From Klebsormidium nitens (Eukaryota > Streptophyta > Klebsormidiophyceae > Klebsormidiales > Klebsormidiaceae): a stretch of DNA of 64,000 bases. Each line of letters opens with the position of its first letter. Positions within the stretch are counted from its first letter, which is position 1. The stretch covers positions 450,147 to 514,146 of the forward strand of contig DF236953.1 in assembly GCA_000708835.1 (NCBI GenBank), read 5' to 3'. A program made the translations under genes and the position numbers. The notes under the pieces were generated by a model. That model saw nothing but the letters and a program-made list of their open reading frames with translations. It was not told where the DNA came from and did not search any database. Shown here piece after piece: positions 21,235 to 46,626 of this stretch.

Positions 21235-21799
21235 GCTCCATGCGCAACAGCTGGTGAACCGCTAAACTGATGGTGAACAGTCGCCTGCAGCGCATGGGAG
21301 ACATGGCTCAGCCAACGCATTCCAGCACGCCTCCCACCCGAAACCACGCCAGGACCTGGCCCGCTGCTTGGCACGCTACCCTTCGCCCCGCACACACACT
21401 CAACTCTACGCCCCCCACCGCCCGCAGCTGTGGGCAGACCCCTGCACCACTCACCTCAGCCCTGAACCTTTGACCACGAGCAGGCACTATGAGCGGATTC
21501 TCCTTCTACCAGGTCCACAAAACCCTGTCAATAACTACACCAGGTCTGCTCAGACCTCACCCTCGCTGACCCTAAGCAACTGAAGCTCTCAGTGCTTCGC
21601 AGCAGCCCTCAGTCAGGGCGTCAGACAATACAGTCAGCCCATGCCCCCAAGCAAGCACGCAGCCTTCACTCGGCTAACTCAGCCGCACATTCAACCCAAC
21701 TCACCACTGCACATAGGCAGCCTCGCCAGCTGTCCACCGCGGTCCACTCTGGTGCGCCCCCGCCTAGATCACTGGCGGGTCCACTCTTAACACGTTGTG
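21235..21799 (-). other. Retrotransposon 5' leader
   Basis: About 565 nt between the primer-binding candidate and ORF1. C/T- and A-rich on the plus strand, with no supported ORF. It should contain the packaging signal. No TGGTATCAGAGC-type initiator-Met primer site was seen. Confidence 0.6.
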
Positions 21800-21812
21800 A
21801 TTCTCTCTATGT
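21800..21812 (-). promoter_or_regulatory. Self-complementary primer-binding site candidate
   Basis: Element strand ACATAGAGAGAAT, starting at the last base of A1, is the exact complement of ATTCTCTCTATGT within A1 (21966-21978). A 13-nt match precisely where a primer-binding site belongs resembles the self-priming of Tf1-like gypsy elements, in which the RNA 5' end folds back as primer. Confidence 0.6.
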
Positions 21813-22168
21813 GAATGATTGCATCAATCATTAATCACCTAAACCACATGCACCATACACATAAGCGCAGTCTGCTTATGCGGAGACTCTCTGCTGGCCG
21901 TCATGCAGCATGACGAGGAGACAATGGTTGCTGATCAAAGTCGCCTTCAATATGCCTTAGACCGAACATAGAGAGAATGAGCTACAATCAGCTCATTCTC
22001 TTACCTAAATGTTCTGTCCGGCCATCAACCTTCTGCTTAAGTGCTTTGTACGGTAATCATCATGCTCATCAATGCATTACCGGACTCACTCTAGCTCTAG
22101 TTACGGCTGACCCTAACGTAATGACCGGGTTGCGAGATAACCCGGTCGCGACACAATCTGGCGTGACA
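21812..22168 (-). repeat. Split direct repeat segment A1 (element 5' terminus, 357 bp)
   Basis: Copy of 11801-12157 with about two differences. It begins TGTCACGCC on the element strand directly inside CGCG and should hold the promoter. Hairpins are at 21972-22001 and 22123-22147. No B segment follows it. Confidence 0.95.
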
Positions 22169-22172
22169 CGCG
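22169..22172. repeat. Target-site duplication, right copy (CGCG)
   Basis: CGCG directly follows the terminal GCGTGACA of repeat A1 and matches 11706-11709. Confidence 0.6.
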
Positions 22173-22610
22173 GCCGCACTGGGATGTCGATCATGCGGCA
22201 TGCATGTACATGAGCGGCTATTTGCACACGTGCATGTCGACATGCATGTTAGTGTGCAACCTTCAGTGACGCTGGTTCACTACCATATACAGCAACTTTG
22301 CATCAAGCATTGAGTTCTTCGAATCGCACCAACTTTTGACAATTATAAATATGTCCCAATTGGTGCCGATTCAGCTGAAGTGCATGCATCGTTCAAACAT
22401 CTGAAGAGCCGGACTTGCATCCTTGGGCCGTGCCAGCTGCTCGTCACATTCTTGTTAGAAACTAGGTCAAGTACACTCCTAAAAGAATCAACGGGCAGGC
22501 CTCAGCATTAAGAGATCAACCCTGCGCAACGTCCCACTCTCGAATTCCGGCGGGGGCTTGCGCTTTCCTGCAGGCCTCGACAAATGCTAGTCGTCTACAT
22601 GCATTAGAGC
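22173..22610. other. Spacer between retrotransposon and CHD1 3' end, with nested inverted repeat
   Basis: No gene seen. At 22222-22259 an outer pair TTGCACAC/GTGTGCAA encloses the perfect 16-bp palindrome TGCATGTCGACATGCA. The rest should include the CHD1 3' UTR. Confidence 0.5.
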
Positions 22611-37913
<15,303 letters not shown>

Positions 37914-38039
37914 GCCGACACGATATTGTGAAATCCGCTGCAAAAGGAAGAAGGAAGGTGCATTGTCAAATCTCAGTGATGCCAATGGACATGCTGTATC
38001 ACGAGGTTTTGCGTGTATGGATGATCTCAAGGAGTGACT

Positions 38040-39327
38040 GACTTCTCTAACTGTCCGAGCTGGAATCCTGCACTTCGGCGGTCTGAGTTCCTACCCAAAT
38101 TCTGAGAACAGTCCAGTGTTGGGCTAAAGAAGGTGGGGCTCTGGGATCATCGATGAATCTGGAGGATCAGTGGTGGAACACCCTGCCCAATGAGAGAGGT
38201 GACCTGAGGCTTTTGAACACCAATAAAGGGGAGCTGTTTGGCAGGAACAAACATCACATTAGCCAGCTAGGTCAGACCATATCTATGTTGGATTTTTGCT
38301 GATCTCATGTCAGGCCAAACACATTCAAACAATTTTGGTTGTTGCATTAGTCACTTAGAACTGCTTGAAAGAGACTCCAATGAGAGGCTTCAGCACAAAC
38401 AGAAAGGAGTCAATATAAGGTGATGCTGCAGGTTGGAAGAATTGATCGGTCGACAGACTAGACAGTACATTGTCAAGAGCTCAATGCAGCTGAGAATATG
38501 AGCTGATGCTGCTGACAGGCTGTGGTGAAAAAGAACTACTGTAGACAATGCGCTGCTCATGTGAGTTACTTCAGCAACCTTGTTGAGCACTGCTTCTTTG
38601 TAAGCCACTTTATGATAAGGGCAAAGTCATAACATCAACGCACATAGCGGCATGCTTGCCTTTTTGATTCCCGCGACGAATCAAAAGTTGCCAGGCAAAC
38701 GTGCTCACCAAAGGCAAGCCGCTCTCTGGGTGTAGCTGATGACCTTTTATCCAGTTTAAGAATAAAATGCAATGAGCTGTGTCCACATCAAGGTCTTTGG
38801 CAGGCTCGCACTGCTTGATGATGCCAAGCGACTCGATCAGAAATGACTGCAGGCCCAGACACCACTGAAATGTGGTCTTGCCTCAACGACGGCGCTGCAC
38901 TTTTCCATCGGACATTCCTACAGTGGCAGCAAGCAAATAACTCCTAAATCTTTCCATCCTCAACTGCGCTTGGCCTCAATCAGTTGGGAGTGAAGTGGCC
39001 ACAGCGCGCTAGCCAGCAGCTTCAGCCTTCAGGCTCAGGCTCAGGCTCAGGAGCTTGGCCGCCTTGCAAATCTGCAAAGCCGACCATCTTGGACCCTCAC
39101 AACGCTCACCTATTATTGAAAATTTCGGGCATAATGTTGATTGTAACCTGCGCCCCTAACCATCGCCTTTGAACTCGAGCGGCAGGCTAGAATGAGAACC
39201 GAACCCTGCAGAAGGATCCACAAACGGTCGACAAAACCAACCACTATAAGTGGCATGAAATTGGACGCACGAATTTGGTGCCTCAACGGTCCAGAAATGC
39301 AATAAAATCATCGTACGGGCGAGACAT
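38040..39327. other. Divergent intergenic region between CHD1 and the 39.4-kb gene
   Basis: No coding exon supported. It should contain both promoters. A short CAGGCT microsatellite lies at 39028-39057. Confidence 0.5.
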
Positions 39328-39330
39328 ATA

Positions 39331-39446
39331 TGGTGAGAAGCTCTGCGGCTGTTCACACCATCTCGGCCCGTCGTAATCAAACTCATCACACGAAGGAAAC
39401 CATTGTGAGATTCTCTGCGGCTTTTCACACCATCTTGGCCTTGTCG
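39331..39446. repeat. Tandem duplication at the 5' edge of the 39.4-kb gene
   Basis: A block of about 43 bp with TCTGCGGCT(G/T)TTCACACCAT occurs at 39331-39373 and 39401-39446, period 72 bp. The second copy abuts the first predicted ATG. Confidence 0.75.
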
Positions 39447-39448
39447 AG

Positions 39449-42400
39449 ATGATGAGCAGATTGAGCAGATTGAGCAGCCATCTGGCAGCCAGCCTGGAAG
39501 CTCAGTCGGCCGCAAAGGGAACTCTTCCAAAGAAATTGAGGCGGATCGGAAGATACGGTAGGAAAGGAACGCTCACTGTCACATGGTACATTGTTTATCT
39601 TTGCAGTGTGGGCCTGTCATGTTATGACTCGATGCAGGTCTTTGTGCCTGAAAGCCGGCGCGCTGAGATAGTTGTCGAGGTTGGCAGAATGGAGGAGAGA
39701 CAGGCCGACCCGATCGAAGACAGACGCCAGTCAGAAGAACAAGACTCGAACAGCGGGGAGGGCTTGCAAAAGAGCAACGCAGGCAATTGTGAGCCATTGC
39801 ATGCAGACCTGAAGGGCGGCCCGCTTAGCGTCGCGAGTGATGTGGCTAGAGCCCAAGCTCCTGTAGAGCAGCGATCAAGGCCGACGCATCCTGACACCAA
39901 TGTGCAGCTGTCTCCAGGACACGCTGGGCCTTCTGGAGGCTCGGTTGGCGCGTCTAACGAGACCGAGGCAGAAGGAGTTACACAGCATGGTGCCGCTAGC
40001 TCGAGTCATGTTCCGTTGAGTGCGTCTCAGGAGCAGGAAGACATTCTTGAAGCTTGGAGAAAGAGGCGGCGGCAGGAGATGGCTGCCCTTCAAGGTGTGC
40101 CTGCGGGCGGGAGTTTCCATAAGCGGGGCCCGGAGCCAGGACTGAGCACAGACCAGGGTTTGCAAAACCAGGGTGTGAGTGTTTTAGACCAGAGGCAGAG
40201 GGCGGAAAGTGCAACTGTGCTTGTGCGTGGCAGCGATGAGGAGGACGAGGAGTTGCTCAAGAACTTGCGCAAAAGGTGAGCACATAGAACGTCAGTGTCA
40301 CCTGACTGTCATATAAGGTCTTGTCGCAGTTTTTTTGGGGCTTGTGGTGGACTCCCAGGTTGAGGAGACGAGTAGAGCGAGAAGGAAGAGGTTCTTGATG
40401 GGGACAAGGAGGTTCTTGATGTTTCAAGAAGTTTATTTTCCTCCCATCTTTTTCTGGTGTGGCGCTTCAGCTACTCTTAACTTTGCTCGTTGTTGCGGGC
40501 TTGAGTTGCGGGATTGTTGGCTATTTATGGAATCAGGAAGCGCGCGCTGTCGGGCTTGCTTCTTAGTGGACGTCATTTATCCTCAAGCTTTCTACTGAAC
40601 CTACTGCAGAGCATCCCAATCAGATCAGTGTCAATTAAAGCTTTTGCTTCAACTTTGAAGCGGCCATTTACGTCCTGGCTATGGACCCGCAGAAGTTGTC
40701 TCTTGATCGCATTTCATGTCTAGCTTTCCCTTATGAAGAAGCTGTTCGGAGCACCCTGCATAGGCTGTTCTTCCCGTTTGCCTCCCAGGTGGTGAGCACA
40801 CGCATCTCCTCTTCAAAATCTGGCACAAGATCACCTCACTCCGCTTCTTTTCTGCCTGCTTTGAGGTGATTAACTCCTCATCTTCTCTTTCAGGCTTGGT
40901 ATTGAGCCTGGTCTTCCAGGACCAGTCTCGAGCCCCACTACCTCTGACCACCCCCCCACCGCATCGGGCACTCCTCAACCAAAAGAAGCCCCTCATTCCG
41001 TTTCGCCCCCTGCTGAGCTCGCCCCGCAGTTGCAGAGCCCCGAAAGCCTATCCCCCGACACACGCCCGACCCGCCACAGTTTTCCCCAAAGCCCCCGACG
41101 GGCTCAGTCACAACCGATCCGGTTCAGCAGCAACACCCCACCCGCCAGTCCCCGTAGGTCACTCAGCCCCGCTGCTAGCGCTGGCAAGCGCAGCGCCTCC
41201 GAGCCTGCTACCAGTAGGATGCATCCGTCTCTTTCTCCCACCCCCCACTCTAATTCAGAACCTGCCCAGTCCGACGTTTCCAGCCCGTCTAGCTCTCCCA
41301 GTGCGTCCAGCCACTCAAAACGCTCGAGCCCGTTTGAGTTCTCTCCCCCAGAGACGCCCACCTCTCAGGGGGGTCCCCGAGGCCCCATTTTTGAGGCCCC
41401 CGCAAGGAGCTCCGGATTGCTGACAGCAGAGGATGAGGCCCTGCTTGCGGCGATGTCGCTCGTGGGCCGCAGCCGGAGCCGCAGCTCGCCGTCCAACCGG
41501 AGGCTGCCACGTGGCGGATCGGGGCTTCCCCCGCAGCACGTGCCGCCGTCGCAGCTGCGACGAGCGATCAGTATCGATCCAACGGTTGAGGCCCGTGCAG
41601 TGGAGAAGCGCTCTGCGGAGCGGATGAAAGCAGTCGGGGGAATGAGTGGGTCCTTGGAAAGAGCGGAAAGGCAGGATGGGATGCAGACTGGGGTTGTTGC
41701 GGAAGAATCGGAAGGGGGATTCGCAGGATCGAGAATACTTTCCCCAGAACGAGGGACCAGTGAGAGGGGCTTGGGAAGTGACAAGCGGCTGAAACGAGCC
41801 GAGGGAGAGTCTGCCGGGGGGGCCGCTCCTGCATGGAGAAACGTAACACGTTCTGGGGGCTTGGAAGCAGAGCCCAATAACAGGGGGGGAGAGGAGACTG
41901 ACAAGTCAGCAGCAGAGTTCGAGAGGGTTCGAATTGAGACATTTGACCTGCACAAAGGTGCTGCTTCTGAGTCTGAACAAAGTAGCGGGGGGGCGCAACT
42001 GAGCGAGCGACCCGACATGTCAGCTGAGGCACCGTCAGAAGGGGGTTTGGGGCGGGTTAAGAACGTAAACCGGGGGTTAGTGCTGCAAATTCTGGGATTC
42101 GAGGACGAGGACGACCTGGAGGGCTTTGGACGATTCCTCTCCCCTGTTCGAACCAAAGTTTCGGACGCTGGCAAGAGCCGACTCGCGAGAAAGCGCAGCA
42201 ACTCGTTCTCGGAGTTCTCGACAATCCCAAGCCCGCCACAGATGCCCGCTCGGGCACGGGGGAGTATCGATCGTGAGGAGTGGAGCCCAAGTCGCGGTCG
42301 CAAGGGGTTCGGGTTTGCGGGGTTCCGAGCACGGAAGCCGGTCCCAATGCAGGTAGGTCGCTGACTTTCATTGGTCTTCATTCCGATTCATCCAATGAGT

Positions 42401-43815
42401 GCCGGTTTTTGGTCCCTGGAATTCCTTGCAGTAGTTTTCCGAGTGGCACCAGATCGCTTCTGGAGACGTTTTCCTCTGTTGTCGTCGATTAAAAGGAGAT
42501 GGAGGAAAGGGCTTGCCAGGTGATCTTTGGGAAAGAAGCACCTAGCTAACACAGTATGAACATCCACGATGATGAAGACCCGCTGCATCACTTGCAATCA
42601 CCATCTGCGATCACTCACTGAGCAAGACAAGATGCATAATCTGAACCGCAGAAACCACACCAACATTCTGCTTTTCGTAATGCAGCCTGCAGTGGCGAAC
42701 CTGATTGCGGAGACGGTCGAAGATTTTTGGTCGTCGGATCTGATGGGGGCGTGGGGGATGGGTGGCCAGAGCGACCCGGAGGCGAGCGACGCAGAGCCGA
42801 CATCGGCACCCGGGGGCAGCGTGGGTCCTTTGACCGACGACTTTATTGTTGGTTTAGACGTTCAATCGAGCGGTGTTCCGAGTAGTGAGTCATCCGGGCG
42901 GGACACGGGCGGCAGCAAGGGGTCGGGGCCTCCGCTGTTGCACCGGCGAGTTGTCAGCGGAGAGTCGGTACGAGGACAGGGCGATTCAGAGCCGGGGGCC
43001 GATCCAATCAGGCCTCCTGTCGTAAAAGAGTCTCCCAAGGAAGGATCAACACTAGACATTCAGTTGCAGCCTCCATTCGACGCCGTCGGTTCTGTGGTGC
43101 GCGAAAGAGAAGGGTTGAAAGCACAGTCGGAGAAGTCGTTAAATTTTAAGGCTGCAGCAAGCGAGGCCGGGAAGGTGACGCCACCCCCGGACGTTGCTCC
43201 CGTAACGGAAGGGTCAGTGAAGGGACAGTCAGAAGCCGTTTTCGGTCTTGAAGAGACGCCGTCTTCTGACCCTTTGACGGATTTATGTAACCAAGCGCCC
43301 GCAGCTGGTGGGACGTCTGTAGAGATTCCAGTAGGAGATGATCAGCACGAGAGTGGAACTTCCAGCAAGCTAGATGTGAATAGTATCGGTTCGCTGCCGG
43401 GGCACGTGGAAAGCGGCTCAACGTCAAAATGTAGTGAAACCGTTAGCGAAGTGCATGCCCGGCTGGGGCCGCCGCTGCTGGATGACGTCTTCGAGGACGG
43501 GCCTGACATCACGAGGCTCAGGGCGGACATCCACAGGCGAGACGAGGACATCAGGTAGGGCTCTGCTGACGTCGTTCTTTTCAGGAACCTCTCTATGTTG
43601 AAGTCTCACGTAATGGATTCCTCCAACAAGTTGGCATCCCTTTCCTTTTCTGTATTAATGTCAGACACAGTACCGCATGGTCGGTCTGGTAGTGTGATCC
43701 GAGACGCAATGATTTGGACGCACTGTTTTTGCTTGCTTCGTCAGGCAGCCCTTCGTGATGTTTTGGAAAACAGTGTCGCGAGCAGACTGGTCATCGAGCG
43801 TGCTCTTGTTTGATC
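39449..43815 (+). CDS. Large, mostly disordered protein of unknown function
   Basis: Exons with matching phase: an N-terminal exon ending 40275, then 40894-42352, then 42686-43554, then probably a last exon from 43745. The joins preserve the frame (LRKR/LGIEPGL; VPMQ/PAVANL). The start is uncertain: the ATG at 39449 lies in an AGATTGAGC microsatellite, and the first ~70 codons may hide an intron. Ser, Pro, Glu and Gly are rich throughout. Less disordered points are QEDILEAWRKRRRQEM at the end of exon 1, VLQILGFEDEDDLEGFGRFLSP with Ser/Arg phosphosite-like stretches late in the second exon, and a final charged helix DITRLRADIHRRDEDIR. Two last-exon frames are possible; strict splicing phase favours the one ending at TGA near 43917. 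No family was recognised. Confidence 0.6.
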
Positions 43816-43917
43816 ATGCGCATCAAGAGAGCAGCTATTGTAATTCGAAGAGTCGCTCAACAGAGCGTGTTTCGTTCTTACAGAGGGATCCGTGCTTCAA
43901 GAGATTACTAGCATGAG

Positions 43918-45228
43918 ACGCTTCCCAAGCAGCGCGGAGCAACCCATCTATTCTTTGGTAGGAAACACATTGAAGCAGCGTGCCACTTCTTTGACGTAGA
44001 GCTGTCGCCGGTATCGGCATGTGCATACTTTGTAGGCTCGAAGGGAATATGCTGGTCCCGTGGTTGTATTGCTTGTTCTAGGACAAATTTAAAGGCAGGA
44101 GCTGTGTCTCGTCGTCAGTCAGCGGCAGCGGCACACCTTGTGAAGCAGTGGACCGCGATCAGCAATTTTTGAGTAGAAGAGTTCTTTTTCCACGCTAGGA
44201 ACTCTTGTTTGCTGGGAGCGCTGAGATTGCACTCGTGATCATGGTGGAGATGGTTTTGCACCGATATGACGATCGAAGTAGAGTCTTAGCTGCCGGGCCT
44301 CTATCGTCAATATTATCCTTCACGTCATCTTTTCTAAAGAATTGTCTGATTCGACTGGACTGCAATGGTATGCTCGTCGGATGCGATTACATATAAGCTG
44401 CACATTGTCGACTTGGGAGATTCAATCACGATGTTAATTTAATTGATAGCTATACTAAAGCTTTGTTCGTCTTACATATGTATGGCTCGCCCGCCTAGCT
44501 GCGTTTTTGTATTTGCTACGAGCAAGGGATCCCGCTTTGCATATGCTATGCCTAGCTTAGCGTTGTATCGTCGACCGTGCTCGGCTAGTCACAAAAGCGG
44601 CGGCCTTCCATATGTGCAGAGCTTGTGCCTGAGCATGCAACGGCAGCTTGCACCTGACAATATCTGGATAGTATCCCTAAATTTGTAAACATATACGTCT
44701 ACGCATATCTTCTTTATGTGCTAGGTTCGATTTCGGCCTTGTGGCCCAAACAGCCTTATTGAATCCAAAGCTCAAAGTTAGTAATTGGCAAGCTTATTGA
44801 ATACATGATCTCGATCGCCTACAATGATGTGGGGCAATTGATAACCCTGGCACCGGTCCTTCAATGCAATGGTAAGCTCATCTTGTCAATTAATCTCCTC
44901 ATAAGCCCGATTTCGATGTTGAGCTGGCTACCGTCAGGCAAAGCCCGAATGAGGTTACCTATGCAACCTGGTACACGAGCTCAACCATCGTCGTGTTTTT
45001 GCATCCCGCATGTTCTATGTTTTTGCTAGGTCATATTGGTTGTAGTATAGGACCTTAGGTGGTCTTTCCACATGAAACCCTTTTCACGAAGCCAAGTTGC
45101 ATGCAATGCAGCCTATAGTTTGAAACAATCAAAGTCGCTCCGCTATTTCTGCCAAAGGTCAGAGGTGATCTGGAAGCTGGGGTCACCCGCAACTCATCTG
45201 CTGCCGTTCAATCTACACATGATTGAAG
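43918..45228. other. Intergenic region, nothing recognised
   Basis: A/T-richer than the flanking genes, with no supported ORF, RNA gene or repeat. It should hold the 3' ends of two convergent genes. Confidence 0.4.
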
Positions 45229-46554
45229 TTACCACTTTCTCAACGTCACTAGCAACTGCGGAAACTCGTCTTTCAAAGCTCGCAGAAACTGGCGGTCGAT
45301 CTCCATTCCAATGTTGTGAGCAAAAAAATGTTTTGGCCGTGTCCGTTTCAGCACCTGCCGAACTACAGCGTGGTCGATCTGGCGTGCTTCCACCATTTCT
45401 TTCTCACACAAACAGGACGAAGCATGGATTGCCCTCCATCCGACTATCTTGATTGAGCTTTGTAGCTCGTTGTTGGGTTCCCGGAAAATACCCTCTTCAG
45501 CATCCATCCAGTCATGGAGGACTAAGTGCTTGACCTGCTTGCGAAAACTGAAGTCTAAAAGGGCTGAGACTGTTGGGAATGTATCCCGAACTTCCAAATA
45601 GTCCAGATTTGACACAGCCGCAAAGATAGCCTCAACATTCAACTTGCCTCCTCGACCTGTGACCACTAGCTTCTTCAGACTGGGCATTGGCGCCTCTACT
45701 GATACAAACAGATCACCTGTGGCATTTATCAGCTCTAGTTCAGTCAAGCTAGGACACATCATGGCAATTTGAAGATCGTCCTCTGGGCCAACGACTTGCA
45801 GTTCTTGAAGGCTCTTGCACCTGATGTGGAAAGCACGTACAGCTCTCAGGTCGGAGTCCTCTCTGACCTCTAGTGTTTGGAGCGAGTCAGACTCTATGGT
45901 GTATTTGCTGGCCTCATTGGCGCCAACGCCGTCAAGCACGGCTTCCCGCAAGCGAGGCATTACCTTGAGCAGTCCCTTGAGTGTGGCAGGGGGAAGGGAG
46001 CAACCTAGCAGCCAGAGTTGCTCCAGCTTCTCAAACACCCCAATAGATGTGGGGCTGAAATCCAGAACCGCTAGGTTGAAGTAATTTACACCCCAGTAAC
46101 CCGCCCTTGCATCCAACACCAGCTCCTCCAGGCGCTTGCAGCTTGCTAGTGTGAAGAACAGCAGCTCCCAGCACTCCGGCTGGCGTGCCTCCCAATCCTC
46201 TGTCGAAATGTTCAGCTGGAACTTCCTCAGAGTTTGAAAGTTCAATAATAAAGCCGTCTGACACACCAAGCCAATGTCCACCCCCTCATACCGGATGTCC
46301 AATCTGACCTCCTCAAGCGGTCTTGCACGCCAGGTCTCTATTGCATCCTTGTGAAAGAGCATCTCATCCCTGGCATTGCCGATATGCCAAAGCAAGACAT
46401 TACCTAGTGCTTCCTTAAACATCCTACAAACTGTCTTCAGCCGCACCAGCATGGCCTGGGGTGTCGCTGGAGTTGAGCTTCCCAATCTGTCCCGAATATC
46501 AGACAGCAGGATTCTCTCCAGCAAAGGAGCTGGTAAATGGTAGATGGAAGCCAT
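45229..46554 (-). CDS. F-box/LRR-like protein, intronless
   Basis: 441 codons in one exon, ATG at 46554. An F-box-like segment occupies residues ~5-55 (YHLPAPLLERILL, then LVRLKTVCRMFKEAL). Degenerate leucine-rich repeats follow from ~75 to ~390, e.g. LEELVLDARAG, FEKLEQLWLLGCSL, SLQTLEVREDSDL, SLTELELINATGDL, LDYLEVRDTF and KHLVLHDW. F-box proteins present targets to SCF (SKP1-CUL1) ubiquitin ligases through the C-terminal repeats; which target is not evident. The lack of introns contrasts with the neighbours and suggests origin by retroposition or a lineage-specific intronless family. Confidence 0.8.
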   Translation of the reverse strand: MASIYHLPAPLLERILLSDIRDRLGSSTPATPQAMLVRLKTVCRMFKEALGNVLLWHIGNARDEMLFHKDAIETWRARPLEEVRLDIRYEGVDIGLVCQTALLLNFQTLRKFQLNISTEDWEARQPECWELLFFTLASCKRLEELVLDARAGYWGVNYFNLAVLDFSPTSIGVFEKLEQLWLLGCSLPPATLKGLLKVMPRLREAVLDGVGANEASKYTIESDSLQTLEVREDSDLRAVRAFHIRCKSLQELQVVGPEDDLQIAMMCPSLTELELINATGDLFVSVEAPMPSLKKLVVTGRGGKLNVEAIFAAVSNLDYLEVRDTFPTVSALLDFSFRKQVKHLVLHDWMDAEEGIFREPNNELQSSIKIVGWRAIHASSCLCEKEMVEARQIDHAVVRQVLKRTRPKHFFAHNIGMEIDRQFLRALKDEFPQLLVTLRKW

Positions 46555-46593
46555 TCGAACAGCTGAAACAGTGACACTGAGAGGGCGGCGCGC

Positions 46594-46626
46594 CCTTCCT
46601 TCCTTCCAAGTTCCTTCCTTCCTTCC
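46594..46626. repeat. TTCC microsatellite upstream of the F-box gene
   Basis: Two runs of TTCC units separated by AAG, within 75 bp of the F-box start codon and hence in its 5' UTR or promoter. Confidence 0.8.

Larger units (their letters stand above)
11710..22168 (-). mobile_element. Ty3/gypsy-type retrotransposon with DNA methyltransferase and split direct repeats
   Basis: A 10,459-bp element on the minus strand: repeat A1, 565-nt leader, ORF1, gag/protease, pol (methyltransferase, RT, RNase H, integrase, PHD), polypurine tract, B1, GC, A2, B2. Protease-RT-RNase H-integrase order is Ty3/gypsy. Termini are the inverted pair TGTCACG/CGCGACA and the flanks are CGCG on both sides, so these ends look like the integrase-defined ends. 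A1 and A2 differ at about 2 of 357 positions and B1 and B2 are identical, so the insertion is young. All long ORFs are open. It sits in a 3'-3' convergent gap, 354 bp past the BTB stop and ~440 bp past the CHD1 stop. Methyltransferase-bearing gypsy elements are known from charophytes; the repeat layout is the surprising part. Confidence 0.9.

Noticed and set aside
21740-21799. TGGACCCGCCAGTGATC near 21780 as tRNA primer site
   Set aside because: It begins with TGG but matches no tRNA 3' end that I can construct, and it is about 20 nt further from A1 than the self-complementary tract.
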